From Thalassiosira profunda (lineage: Eukaryota; Bacillariophyta; Thalassiosirophyceae; Thalassiosirales; Thalassiosiraceae): DNA of 12,477 nucleotides. Below are positions 1 through 8,277 of the stretch, in pieces. Within the stretch, counting starts at the first letter, position 1, and every line of letters starts with the position of its first letter. The position numbers were made by a program, and so were the translations under genes. The notes beneath the pieces were generated by a model. That model did not search any database, was not told the origin of the DNA, and saw only the letters and a list, made by a program, of their open reading frames with translations. The stretch covers positions 1 through 12,477 of the forward strand of contig JALLAP010002397.1 in assembly GCA_036939355.1 (NCBI GenBank). The letters are read 5' to 3'.

Positions 1-512
1 GCCACCACCTCGTGTACAAGTGCCCGTTCCTGCTGCCCGCGCTGCAATCGGCCACGAGCTCGCGCGACGGGGAGGCGCGGCGGTACGCCTTCTGCGCCCT
101 GCAGAATTTGTCGATGGACAAGAGCTGCCGCGCGCCGATCGCCCACGCGCCGTTCGTCATATGGAGCCTGACGCAGCGGTGCCGGGAGCCTCCGGCCGGC
201 GACGAGGACGAGGCCCGCGCGGCGGCCGTGGCGACGTTGCAGAACCTGGCCGACGAGCCGGCGAACCTGATCCAATTCACCATCGTGAGGGATTGCATCG
301 GGACCCTCGTCCGGATCGCGCGGGAGGACGTCGCGCGGGGAGGGCGGACGGAGTTGACGAGCTTCATGGCGAAGAATGCGCTGGCGACGCTGAGCCACTG
401 GTTTCGGAAGATTGCGACGAGCGGGAGCGAGCGCATGGGAACCCGCAGTAGTGTCAGGGCGCAGTTGTACAATGCAACGTTGGAGCCGACCGGTTTCGAT
501 CAGTGGACATGA
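1..512 (+). CDS. Armadillo-repeat protein, 3' end (5' part outside window)
   Basis: The frame is open from the first bases of the window and stops at TGA 510-512, so this is the C-terminal ~169 residues of a longer protein. Two helical repeats of armadillo type are visible. The first contains RRYAFCALQNLS and the second AAAVATLQNLADEP, both matching the ARM signature of small residues followed by A-x-x-x-L-x-N-L. A third, weaker helical unit follows (FMAKNALATLSHW), and the end is short and polar. ARM proteins act as protein-binding scaffolds; nothing here identifies the partner or the cell compartment. The GTG at position 12 is not a likely start, because the same frame continues upstream of it. 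The gene faces the minus-strand membrane-protein gene tail to tail, with 154 nt between the two stop codons. The ARM fold is fairly secure; the specific function is unknown. Confidence 0.75.
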   Translation, partial: HHLVYKCPFLLPALQSATSSRDGEARRYAFCALQNLSMDKSCRAPIAHAPFVIWSLTQRCREPPAGDEDEARAAAVATLQNLADEPANLIQFTIVRDCIGTLVRIAREDVARGGRTELTSFMAKNALATLSHWFRKIATSGSERMGTRSSVRAQLYNATLEPTGFDQWT

Positions 513-666
513 TAGGCGGAGTGGATGAGCCTCGAGAGAAGAGTATGCATTCATGAGGTCACCCGAAGCCAAGAGAAGATCTTAAATCTCTTGATGGCGG
601 AGTTATGTGTTTGTTTGTAAGTGTGATTAGCCCAGTGACTCCAAAACGAATGCACTCTGTGTGTTA

Positions 667-1546
667 TTAGTGATGCATCATCTCTCTGCCGTTGTTGGGA
701 AGTGTATCTGCGATTGCCCTAGCGTTTTTCCTGGCAATGCTCGAATCTCTGCTCTCGGCCCAGACAGTCCAGGACACCACCGCTGCAAAAAGATACAGCA
801 CGCCCGTTGCCAGTGATTGGGCAGTGACAAACAACCTTCCAATGCCCTTGGCGTAGTCTGCCGTGCAAACGCGTGGCTGTCGAGAAAGGATGTCCCCTCC
901 CTTGCAAGTTTCGAAGCGGGCAAACCACGAAAAGCTGGGTGCCCAGACGAAGACGTCAACCAACGCAGTGGGGAGCAGCATCAAACAGAGAAGCAAGCAT
1001 ACTGAAGCATTGCCCTCATTCGCCGACGATGCAACGAACGCAATACATATTTCCCAAAGAACTCTGGGTATCCTTGCCTGGCGACGATGCAAAAGAAGAG
1101 AGTGCATGTTGTGAGAAAGCATCAACAAATCTAGTTGTGCAATAAAATAAAGCGTGCGTTAGAAGAGGTGCATGGTGCATGCAACCACCTACGATACTCA
1201 CCTGCCAGATGATGGCGGCGTCGGGGCGTATGATGTTTGCAAAAGAATTGAATAGAGATGCACACACCACGGGGACAAATGATACCTCCCTCCCTGCAGC
1301 TGCATCCTGAAGATTGCCCCGAGATGACATCGTTGCATCTTCTTTTGCGTCATGCCGCATCGGATTTGCAATTTGCCGTGTCGTGGACGCCGCGGCACCC
1401 ATCGATGCACCGCCGCCGAGCAAAAGAATCGCCACCGCGCACCGCCAATGCCAACGCCGCGAGTTCTTTTGCACCGCCCGGCGGGGAAAGGAGGACGGCG
1501 CCGCCCCACCCGCGGAGGGCAAAAGAGAAATAGGATAATCACCCAT
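667..1546 (-). CDS. Small multi-pass membrane protein, two exons
   Basis: The product is not recognised. Two minus-strand open frames join across an intron. Exon 1 starts at ATG 1546-1544; exon 2 ends at TAA 669-667. Two splice models fit. Model A uses a consensus donor (CAG|GTGAGT, exon end 1202) and acceptor CGCCAG (exon 2 from 1077), giving a 124-nt intron and 251 residues. Model B uses a donor four bases later (GTATCG) and acceptor ACAACTAG (exon 2 from 1130), giving a 67-nt intron and 270 residues; a TTCTAAC branch-site-like motif lies about 25 nt before that acceptor. The first acceptor with the first donor gives an immediate stop. Hydrophobic stretches are visible at residues ~37-55 (CAVAILLLGGGASMG), ~88-103, in exon 2 at VCLLLCLMLLPTALVDVFVW, and near the end at LATGVLYLFAAVVSW. 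Between the last two lie a pair of cysteines (FETCKGG and RVCTADY) that could form a loop disulfide. This looks like a tetraspan-type protein. It is divergent from the YIF1 gene. Confidence 0.6.
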
Positions 1547-1895
1547 CCTGAGCTCAAGGCTGCGATCTCATGTCCATTCAGAGTGCAGGGCGCGGGTGCT
1601 CAGTTGCCTGCCTTCCCAACAAATCCCCGGGTTCAACGCCGGACGCGCGACGGCTTCCGCCGGGGCGCGAACCAACGACTCCGCATCACGATGAGACAAC
1701 CCTTCGGTGCTCGCTTGACGACAGCTGAAAATCCGAACTTTTGGCAAAAAGTTGGTTTATAAACTTGGACAGGGGTCACGTCACCCCAGGGGATAAGTGC
1801 AAGGGTCGCTCCTCGCATTTTCCGTTTCTTGTTCCAAGCAACTGTTGCTCCTCGCTCCCCCCCCGCCCCTGCCCCTCTCTAGACCAAACAGCAGC
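1547..1895. promoter_or_regulatory. Divergent promoter region between the membrane-protein gene and YIF1
   Basis: This 349-nt gap separates two start codons that point away from each other, so it must hold both promoters. The only clear element is the TATA-like box listed separately. The stretch just before the YIF1 start (about 1846-1880) is strongly C/T rich and ends in CTCTCTAG, which could be a pyrimidine-rich leader or the 3' end of a 5'-UTR intron; the sequence alone does not decide. No TATA-like element is evident on the minus-strand side. Confidence 0.5.
1756..1763 (+). promoter_or_regulatory. TATA-like box upstream of YIF1
   Basis: TTTATAAA lies 133 nt upstream of the YIF1 ATG, in an AT-rich patch within otherwise GC-rich sequence. 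If it works as a TATA box, transcription would start near 1785-1800, leaving a leader of about 100 nt. The motif is a perfect palindrome, so by itself it does not give a direction; the assignment to YIF1 rests on distance. Confidence 0.4.
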
Positions 1896-2966
1896 ATGAG
1901 CGGGTTCTACGAGGGCGGCTACTCCTCTGGCTACGGCGGTGGGGGCGGTAGCGCCGGCGGGAGCGGCGGATACAACAATTACAATGCAGGTGCAGGTGGG
2001 TCGTCGAGCGACGGTTTCAGCGGGGGCATGGGGTCCACGCCCGCCTACTCGCAAAGCCAACCCGTGCAACGACCGAACGCCGCTGCATCCTCCCAGTACC
2101 CACAACAGCAGCAGCAGGCTCCGGCGGGCGGCAACCCCAACAGCATGGACAACGCCTTCAGCGCCATGAATATGTGGAACCCCGCCGCGATGGCCACGAC
2201 AATGGCAACGGCCGCGGCCTCCGGGAAAATGGGCGACGCCGGAATGATGATGAACGTGGCCGAATCCGTGGGCAAGGACTTTTTCGACAAGGGCATAGCC
2301 AAGGCGGTGCCCGGCCTGGAGCGGATCATGGTCGGATTGCGGCCCTACTTCGCCGTCGACAATCAATACGTGAAGAAGAAGATGACGAGGGTGCTGGTGC
2401 CGTTCATGTTTCGGAATTGGGCGCGGGAGGAGATCGAGCCGAACCCGGACGGGACCATGACGTACGCGCTGCCGCAGCAGGACGAGAATGCGCCCGATCT
2501 GTATATTCCTTCCATGGGCCTTTTGACGTATGTGCTCCTGTGCGCGATGTGCTATGGAAGTGCAGGCCACTTCGACCCCGAGGTCATCCCGGACGTCACG
2601 TCCAAATGCGTCCTCTTCCAAATCCTGGAGGTGGTGGCCATCCGCGTCGGGTTCTACATGATGAATGCCCCCATCCCTCTGATGGACCTCTTCAGTTATA
2701 CCGGATACAAATACTTGGGATTGAGCGTGAACATGCTGAGCGGGCTGACGATGGGGCATTTCCTGGGATACGGGCACCGGTCGTATTACTTCACGTATCT
2801 CTGGACGGCGACGGCGGTGTCGTTTTTCATTCTCAAGGTCATGGCGAATTGCATCCCGCGGAGGACGAGTGCGACGGGACCGAAACGGCAATTCATGGTG
2901 TTGGGCTTTGCGGGGAGCCAATTCGCCACGTGCTGGTTTGTGTCGCAGACGAAGTTCTTGGAGTGA
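1896..2966 (+). CDS. YIF1: YIF1 family protein (ER-Golgi vesicle trafficking)
   Basis: This intronless gene encodes 356 residues. The ATG at 1896 was chosen over the upstream in-frame GTG at 1797 because it is the first ATG in the frame and follows the C/T-rich leader. Residues ~1-110 are low complexity: first Gly/Tyr/Ser rich, then Gln rich. The YIF1 core follows, with GKDFFDKGI, YFAVDNQYVKKK, the family hallmark DENAPDLYIPSM at ~196-207, and SYTGYKYLG at ~267-275. About five membrane segments occupy the C-terminal 150 residues, ending close to the C-terminus. YIF1 is known to pair with YIP1 and Rab/Ypt GTPases at ER and Golgi membranes and to help COPII vesicle transport; its N-terminal part faces the cytosol. 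Length and topology fit the family. The Gly/Tyr-rich extension is longer and more repetitive than I expect for most YIF1 proteins. The symbol is given on family grounds. Confidence 0.93.
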   Translation: MSGFYEGGYSSGYGGGGGSAGGSGGYNNYNAGAGGSSSDGFSGGMGSTPAYSQSQPVQRPNAAASSQYPQQQQQAPAGGNPNSMDNAFSAMNMWNPAAMATTMATAAASGKMGDAGMMMNVAESVGKDFFDKGIAKAVPGLERIMVGLRPYFAVDNQYVKKKMTRVLVPFMFRNWAREEIEPNPDGTMTYALPQQDENAPDLYIPSMGLLTYVLLCAMCYGSAGHFDPEVIPDVTSKCVLFQILEVVAIRVGFYMMNAPIPLMDLFSYTGYKYLGLSVNMLSGLTMGHFLGYGHRSYYFTYLWTATAVSFFILKVMANCIPRRTSATGPKRQFMVLGFAGSQFATCWFVSQTKFLE

Positions 2967-3414
2967 ATGAGGGATCCCCGGAAAGTAGCATAGCGTCAAT
3001 GTGAAGCTGTAACTTCGTTCGATTTCATTGCAGCCTTTTCACAACAACTTTCAGGAAGGACGGATAGAAGGACTATCTATCTACTCGACATGAGTCGCGG
3101 GGTGGTGAGCTCGGAGCTCGACGGAAAGAATCCAGTCCCCCGCCGCACCGGCACCGCCGCCCCTATCTGGTTCGGCCGCGCCCACTCTGCTGAGGGTTCG
3201 GTGTCGATGGACCTCAGGACAGGGGGCGCGGTGGGCATGGCCGGGGACGGCGAGAGTGAGAGATGCCGAGTAGTTGATGTCGATGGGCGACGAAGTCGGC
3301 AACGCACCAGCCATCACCGAAACGGACTCGGACAACCCAGCACGCAGAATTGGTGATGTATCGTACCAACAAACCTCTCCCGCACGCATCGCAGAAGATC
3401 GGCGATAGCTCAAA
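2967..3414. other. Intergenic region upstream of the glycosidase gene
   Basis: This gap of 448 nt should hold the YIF1 3' UTR and the promoter or 5' exon of the glycosidase. No conserved domain was seen in any frame. A 43-codon open frame beginning ATG at 3277 lies in the same frame as the glycosidase and is separated from it only by TAG 3406-3408. It could be part of an unrecognised 5' exon, since the glycosidase as drawn has no signal peptide. Other open frames here are generic products of GC-rich sequence. Confidence 0.4.
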
Positions 3415-5277
3415 ATGGTAGGGGCAATTGACAGTCCAAGAGATGAGGGCACCAAGGTATCTGCAACTAGCATTACAGGCAAGATACTTTGCGGATACCA
3501 AGGATGGTTCTCGTATCCATCAGACGGCAGCGCGATCAAGAAATGGAAGCACTGGTTTACAAACAACCGAGATCCATCACTGCAATACTTGTCGGTCGAC
3601 ATGTATCCTAATACAGATGAATATGATGACGAGGATCTCGCAGAGTCGAACATTCGCATGCAGGATGGAAGCTTTGCCAAGTTTTACTCGGCGGCGAGAC
3701 CCGGCGTTGTGCTGCAGCATTTCGAGTGGATGAAACAGTACGGTATAGCGGGTGTCTTTCATCACAGATTTATGGAAGGTTTGGGCGACAAGAACAACCG
3801 TGAGTGATTGAGGGGTGGCGTATCTTTGGTGCATGCACTATCATTCAAAGTCTAATTGCTCCAAACCGCCGCCCAGGTGACTGGAAGACATCGGTGCTGC
3901 GAAACGTCAGAGGTGCAGCTGAGGCAACCGGTCGAGTTTTTGCTGTGGGTTACGACTTGGCGAAGGAAGACGATCGCACCTTGAATGCTTTGCAGCGAGA
4001 CTGGAAGAGGCTGGTGGACGAAGAGCAGATCACACAGAGTGATCGGTATCTCCGTCACAACCGGCTTCCCGTGTTGCATATCTACGGCCTGGGTTTCAAG
4101 AATATCGAAGTGGAAGATACAGCAAAGGTAGTCAGGTATGTCTGTTTCTTTGCATGGTTGCTTCAGTTTCCACAATTGACTATAAGACTTTGTATCCTCC
4201 AGCCTGATCTATTGGCTGCAAAATGCCGCGGAGGAAAGGTACCGAGTGTTTCTGATCGGTGGAGTTCCCAGCCGCTGGCGCGACCGCATCGTAGACTCTC
4301 GGGGTGGAATTGGATGGAAGTACATCTATGACTCGCTCGACGGCATACATCCATGGCACGTGGGACGCTGGGATTCGATTGAAGAGTTCATGGCGATCGA
4401 CAGCGAAATTATTGCACAGGATGCAGCGTATTGTGCTGCACGGGGCATCCTTTACATGCCCACGATGTGGCCCGGGTTTTCTTGGAGCAATCTTCAGGCA
4501 ACGAAGAACCAGGCATCGCCTCTCAACCAAGTTCCGCGACTTGGTGGACGGTTTCTGTGGGCGCAGGCGCATCACTATGCGGCAAATGAAAACTTTAAGA
4601 GCATTTGGGTTGCTCAATTCGACGAAGTAGATGAGGGCACCGCAATCTACAAAGTTGCCGCAAGTGACAGCGAAGCTCCTGCAGAAGGAAACTGGTTGAC
4701 TCTGGATGCTGATGGCGAAGCATTGCCTAATGATTGGTATCTCAGGCTCGTCGGGGCGGCGCAGAAGATGCTGCGTCGTGACATTCCGTTGAACCAGACA
4801 ATACCCATCATACCATGGACTTCGAGCCCGACGATGGCGCCAACGACGAGCCTGCGTCCAACTCCTGGACCAACCAAATCACCAGAGAGGTTTGTGGTGA
4901 ACGAGTCTCTGTGGTTGCAAACCTTTGCGACTTCGGTTCCTTCCGTAGCGCCGAGCGATCCTTGGATGCTGAACGAATCTTTGTGGATTGATACCTTCAC
5001 TGGTGGCCCTTCTGACCAACCGAGCATGAGTCCCTCGAACACTGCAATGCCTTCTTCGATGCCGTCGGAATCGCCGAGCATATCTGCAAAACTATCAATC
5101 TCTGGAGTGCCTAGTTTATCGGAAGTGCCTTCCAGCCGTCCGAGCGATGGTCCAACTTTCACCGCGGCGCCTACCTGGCAACCTAGCTTGCAACCAACAT
5201 CAGCTACGTCGTTGAGGAGATGCCCGACAGCGCTGCTGATCACCTCTGCAACAGCCTGGCATTGGAGGAGAAGGTGA
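3415..5277 (+). CDS. GH99-like glycoside hydrolase with Pro/Ser-rich tail, three exons
   Basis: The exons are 3415-3799, 3877-4135 and 4203-5277. The introns are 77 nt (GTGAGT...CCCAG) and 67 nt (GTATGT...TCCAG), and the spliced frame is continuous for 572 residues. The catalytic part spans ~22-400. It begins with GKILCGYQGWF, continues with LRNVRGAAEATGRVFAVGYD across the first junction, and has LIGGVPSRWRD and YMPTMWPGFSW. FDEVDEGTAIYK (acidic residues ~355-359) matches the place of the GH99 catalytic 'ExxE' loop followed by G-T. GH99 and its relatives cleave alpha-mannosidic linkages; many relatives are loosely annotated as xylosidase/arabinosidase, so the substrate is uncertain. From ~415 the chain is Pro/Ser/Thr rich with 'PSxxPS' units and a repeated NESLW motif, a potential N-glycosylation site, which points to a secreted or wall-attached protein. 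No signal peptide follows the ATG at 3415, and an in-frame TAG lies just upstream, so a 5' exon may be missing. The last ~25 codons look non-coding (see the alternate frame at 5187-5339). Confidence 0.8.
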
Positions 5278-5339
5278 CACCGGATTGGCAATGCCTGTTG
5301 CTCAAAGTTAGAGTGATTTACGTACGTACCTTGAACTAG
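5187..5339 (+). other. Alternate-frame coding-like 3' end of the glycosidase gene
   Basis: The frame offset by two bases from the glycosidase reads open for 50 codons, from just after TAG 5184-5186 to TAG 5337-5339. It has a normal amino-acid mix (for example YVVEEMPDSAADHLCNSLAL, then PDWQCLLLKVRV). In contrast, the annotated frame degenerates over the same bases into Arg/Thr/Ala-rich text. This suggests that the true C-terminus lies in this frame, reached by an unseen intron or by a 1-2 base sequence error between about 5187 and 5205. It could instead be a remnant of another gene. I do not recognise the domain. Confidence 0.35.
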
Positions 5340-5439
5340 GCTGTAGCCGTTGCACAACAAATCAGTTATCAACTTCGCGCACCTCCGCTCCGCCCGCCGC
5401 GCCGGGCTCTCCGCTCCTATCGCATCCTCCCAGTGCACC

Positions 5440-7252
5440 ATGTCCCTCCGGCAGCGCGGCCAGCGGCCCTCCGAGGCCACCAACGAGGGCGGCTACTACG
5501 GCGGCGGCCAGCCGCAGCAGCAGACGCCGCAGACGCCTCATCAGCAGCCGCGGTCTTCCCCTCCCTCGAGCGGCGGCGGTTACGGAGGTGCAGGATATTA
5601 CGGCACGCCCTCCGCCTCCGCTGCCGGCTACGGCGCGGCCCCGGCCGCCAATGCGCCGGGCTACGGCTATCCTGCGGCCACGCCCGTCCAGCAACCGGCG
5701 GCGGGGTACAACGCCACTCCTTCGTCGGGGTATGGTGCACCTCAACCCCAGGGGTACAACGGCCAGTCCTACGGTGCATCCGGTGGCGGCGGAGGATATG
5801 CAGCCAGTCCCAGCTACGGGGGGTACAGCGGCGGCGGGGGAGGAAGCGTTGGCGTCTCGATGGGCATCGGCAGTGGCGGCGCTGGCTCGAATCCCTACCA
5901 CCCAAAGAACAAATCGTCCTCGTCGGGGTTCACCGTCAAGCACGTGCTGCTCAGCCTGCTGGTCCTCACCCTCCTCGTCCTGACGGGCACCGCCTTCCAC
6001 TACCGCGGCCTCATGAAGGCCACCCAGATCGAACTGGACAACGCTCGGAGGTTCCTTTCCGACGAGAGGGGCGACGACAACAAGCAGAGGCGGGAGGAGA
6101 AGAAGCGCAATCAGAAGCCAAAGGCCAAGAACGCGGCCGAGGAGAAACTCCAGCTGGAGCACCAGATCGGGAAGCTCGAGCACGACATCAAGGAGCACCA
6201 AAAACACTACGGCGACTTGACCAAGCAGCACGCCGCGCACACGCAAACGCTGGAGAAGCTCGAATCGTCGAAGCAGGATCTGTTGAAGGCGATCGATCAC
6301 ACCAAGTACCAGCTCGAGGATGCCGTCGAAGAGACAGAGATGTACAAATCGATGGTCGACGGCATGGACGAGATGGAAGAGTGGATGAAGAAGCGAGAGG
6401 GGGCATTGAACAAGCGCATCGAGGTGTTGGAGGGGAAGATTCGGCAGGAATCGTGGAGGGAAGCGGCCGAGTGGTTCGGCCCGGGACCCCACCGCGTGGC
6501 GCTTGAACTGGAGTACCCCGATGTGCAAGACGGCGTCGACTCGGCCAATTGGCCCCTCGTGCGGAACACCCTCACTATCGATTTGGCGCCCCTCGACCAA
6601 ATGTCGCACACGGTCAACCACTTTTTGCAGCAGGTCCACCACGGCCTGTGGGACGGGTGCAACGCGGTNCCAAATGTCGCACACGGTCAACCACTTTTTG
6701 CAGCAGGTCCACCACGGCCTGTGGAACGGGTGCAACGCGGTGACCAACGCCCGTCACATATTGCAGCTGGGCCCGACGTACAGCGACGAGGAGAGGGAGG
6801 AGGCGCATTATGATCGATTTTACGACATGGGGTTGGACAAGATCTCGTACCAGGAGTACAATCCGAAGCACCCCCACACGCAATGGACGGTTGGGTTGGC
6901 GGGACGACCGGGAGGCCCAGACTTCTATGTGAACAAGGTGGACAACTCGGTCATCCACGGCCCGGGAGGACAGGTGAACGAGGACGACATGCACAACGAA
7001 GCCGATCCCTGCTTTGGGAGGGTTGTGGACAGCGATCCGATCATTCAGGGCATCGAAAAGATCCCCACGGATCCCAAGGAGAGTTTCAAGATCCTGCATC
7101 CTGTGAAGATTGTCAGCTCAAAGGTGCTGGTGCCTCAGAAGAATGCAGCCGGCGGGTGGAGGGAGATTCCAAAGGGAGAGAAGCTGGACGGCGGAGATGA
7201 TGATGCTAAGCCGATGGCGACGGGAGGCGCAGCTGCGGCGGGTCGCCGTTAG
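5440..7252 (+). CDS. Type II membrane protein with coiled coil and divergent cyclophilin-like domain (interrupted by assembly duplication)
   Basis: The ATG at 5440 sits in a good context (GTGCACCATGTCC). The frame breaks at the N at 6669; removing one 72-nt copy plus the N leaves 1740 nt, an uninterrupted 579-residue protein. Residues 1-160 are Gly/Tyr/Gln/Pro/Ser rich and probably cytosolic. A single hydrophobic segment (~169-186, VLLSLLVLTLLVLTGTAF) is followed by a charged coiled coil to ~335. The C-terminal part (~345-525) is cyclophilin-like: VALELEYPD, NTLTIDLAP, GRPGGPDFYVN at ~464-474, DNSVIHGPGGQ, and ADPCFGRVV at ~497-505. The usual cyclophilin active-site run R-x4-F-M-x-Q is not visible, so peptidyl-prolyl isomerase activity is doubtful. 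The domain probably lies in the lumen of the secretory pathway, held away from the membrane by the coiled coil. The TM and coiled coil are seen directly; the cyclophilin fold is inferred from motifs. Confidence 0.8.
6597..6668 (+). repeat. First copy of 72-nt direct duplication at N junction
   Basis: This copy and 6670-6741 are the same 72-nt sequence apart from one base (G at 6652, A at 6725; Asp versus Asn at residue 405). A single N (6669) separates them. The copies lie inside the cyclophilin-like coding sequence and break its frame. The pattern fits two contig ends that overlap but were joined with a placeholder base. Confidence 0.92.
6670..6741 (+). repeat. Second copy of 72-nt direct duplication at N junction
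   Basis: This is the partner of 6597-6668. Reading continues in the correct cyclophilin frame from this copy to the stop at 7252. One of the two copies should be treated as redundant. Confidence 0.92.
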
Positions 7253-7801
7253 TGAGGATGCATTGAAACTAAGGGTACACTTCGAGAATGCTTGCTATCC
7301 GCTGTTGAGAAAGAGCATATCTTAAGCGTGCCCTAAATACCTTCTATGAACTTGCCACACCTCTGGGAATCTAGAGAGCGACAATACTGTCCACAAGAGG
7401 AAGGATGCTCGCATCGGTGTCGGTCATGCGAGGTCCTGCTTGCTTTTTTTCGGGGTCGCCACCCCAAATCACGTGAAAATTGCCGGCAAATCTTTTTTCT
7501 CTCGAACTGCAACACGCACATCACACCCCCCTCGCCCCCAAAACGATGCCAGAGAAGCCCCCCATGCCGCGCCCCGGACCGCCATAGCCCCTCCAAGCCA
7601 TTGCCGCCGACGGCCCGCCTCCCTCTCGCCCCATCGGCAGCGCGACGCGGCAAATAGGCGCCGCTTTGTCGCGACGCCCGGCGCTGGGCGTCGACGCACC
7701 ACCAATCTTCCTCCCCGTCCATTGGCGCTCGTTGCAAACCAAGTGCGCTCGCGCGGCGATCGTGCTCCGTGGTTCCCCGGGCTTTGCGCGCCCTCTCCTA
7801 G
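7253..7801. other. Intergenic region with left arm of inverted repeat
   Basis: No convincing gene was found in this 549-nt stretch; its open frames are short and of odd composition. It holds the left inverted-repeat arm (7425-7478). Next to it are a palindromic TCACGTGA at 7469-7476 and TTGCCGGCAA at 7480-7489. From about 7540 the sequence is C-rich and could be a promoter or leader for the coding-like fragment that follows. Confidence 0.4.
7425..7478 (+). repeat. Left arm of long imperfect inverted repeat (candidate transposon terminus)
   Basis: Three blocks occur in the same order as in the reverse complement of 11575-11641. The first is CATGCGAGGTCCTGCTT (14 of 17 identical, with GGTCCTGCTT exact). 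The second is TCGGGGTCGCCACCC (15 of 15). The third is AAATCACG plus GAAAA, with one mismatch between them. Spacing between blocks one and two is 8 nt here and 9 nt in the right arm; between blocks two and three it is 1 nt here and 12 nt there. No target-site duplication is evident. The GG...CC outer ends resemble Harbinger-type termini. Confidence 0.55.
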
Positions 7802-8255
7802 GCAGTAGCTGCGGTCGAGTGCACGACGATCGGCCTGGATTCCACACCGGAGGAATTAGCCGTAGTCTGCACGAAGACGCCGCAGGCGATCTGTATGGAG
7901 AGGGAGCACGAGAACGAGTGTATCGCGCTGCACGAGCTGGGCGGGGCGTACGTGGTCGCGATCGCGCCCATCCTGGAGTGCTAGCCGGGGGAGGAGGCGC
8001 AGCGCGTGCAACGCACGCTCCACCGTCTTGGTCGTTTCCCTGCCGCCACCGAGGCAATTGACGGAATCTTTGGGCGCGGGCTCGCGGGGAGTCGCGGGGA
8101 GACGGGGGCGTCCTCGACAGGGGCTCGCTGGAGGAGTCGGCGTCGAGCGGGTTGGACGAGACCGTGGGGAAAATGGCGTTTGCGCTGATGATGCTGTTGG
8201 AGCACTCCGTGGCCCGGATTGTGTGGGATTTTCCGGGGGAGCGGTGTCGAACGAG
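7802..8255 (+). pseudogene. Broken coding fragment, helical-repeat-like, unrecognised
   Basis: Coding-like text appears in pieces. From 7802, just after a CTCCTAG that could be a splice acceptor, a frame reads LDSTPEELAVVCTKTP and LHELGGAYVVAIAPILEC and then meets TAG at 7982-7984. The same frame goes on with EEAQRVQRTLHRLG to about 8115. A different frame then carries GLDETVGKMAFALMMLLEHS and VARIVWDFP up to TGA at 8253-8255, where ACGAG|GTGAGA could also be a splice donor. The helical, Leu/Ala-rich character is vaguely like the armadillo text at the window start, but no clear ARM repeat is present. It is either a decayed or captured gene fragment or a multi-exon gene I cannot resolve. It ends just before the convergent nuclease-transposase gene. 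Confidence 0.35.
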
Positions 8256-8277
8256 GTGAGAATTGCCTGCTTATCTC

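Noticed and set aside
1138..1153. AATAAA as a polyadenylation signal for the armadillo gene
   Set aside because: It lies over 600 nt past that stop codon and inside the intron of the opposite-strand gene, where it is the T-rich tract before a candidate acceptor.
1625..1680. GGTTCAA/GGTTCGC text resembling a tRNA T-loop
   Set aside because: Flanking bases do not form a T stem, and no acceptor, D or anticodon arms fit on either strand.
1776..2999. Long minus-strand open frame opposite YIF1
   Set aside because: His/Arg/Gly-rich text with no domain; it is a mirror of the clearly conserved YIF1 gene in GC-rich DNA.
3081..3680. Minus-strand open frame opposite the glycosidase 5' end
   Set aside because: It overlaps exon 1, whose GH99-like motifs and splice sites are clear on the plus strand; the rest has no recognisable domain.
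5362..6747. Long minus-strand open frame opposite the cyclophilin-like gene
   Set aside because: Leu/Val/Arg repeats come from antisense reading of the low-complexity tail and coiled coil; it also crosses the N junction.
7440..7808. Plus-strand open frame in the gap after the cyclophilin-like gene
   Set aside because: Arg/Pro/Ala-rich composition with no motif and a non-ATG start; it overlaps the inverted-repeat arm.
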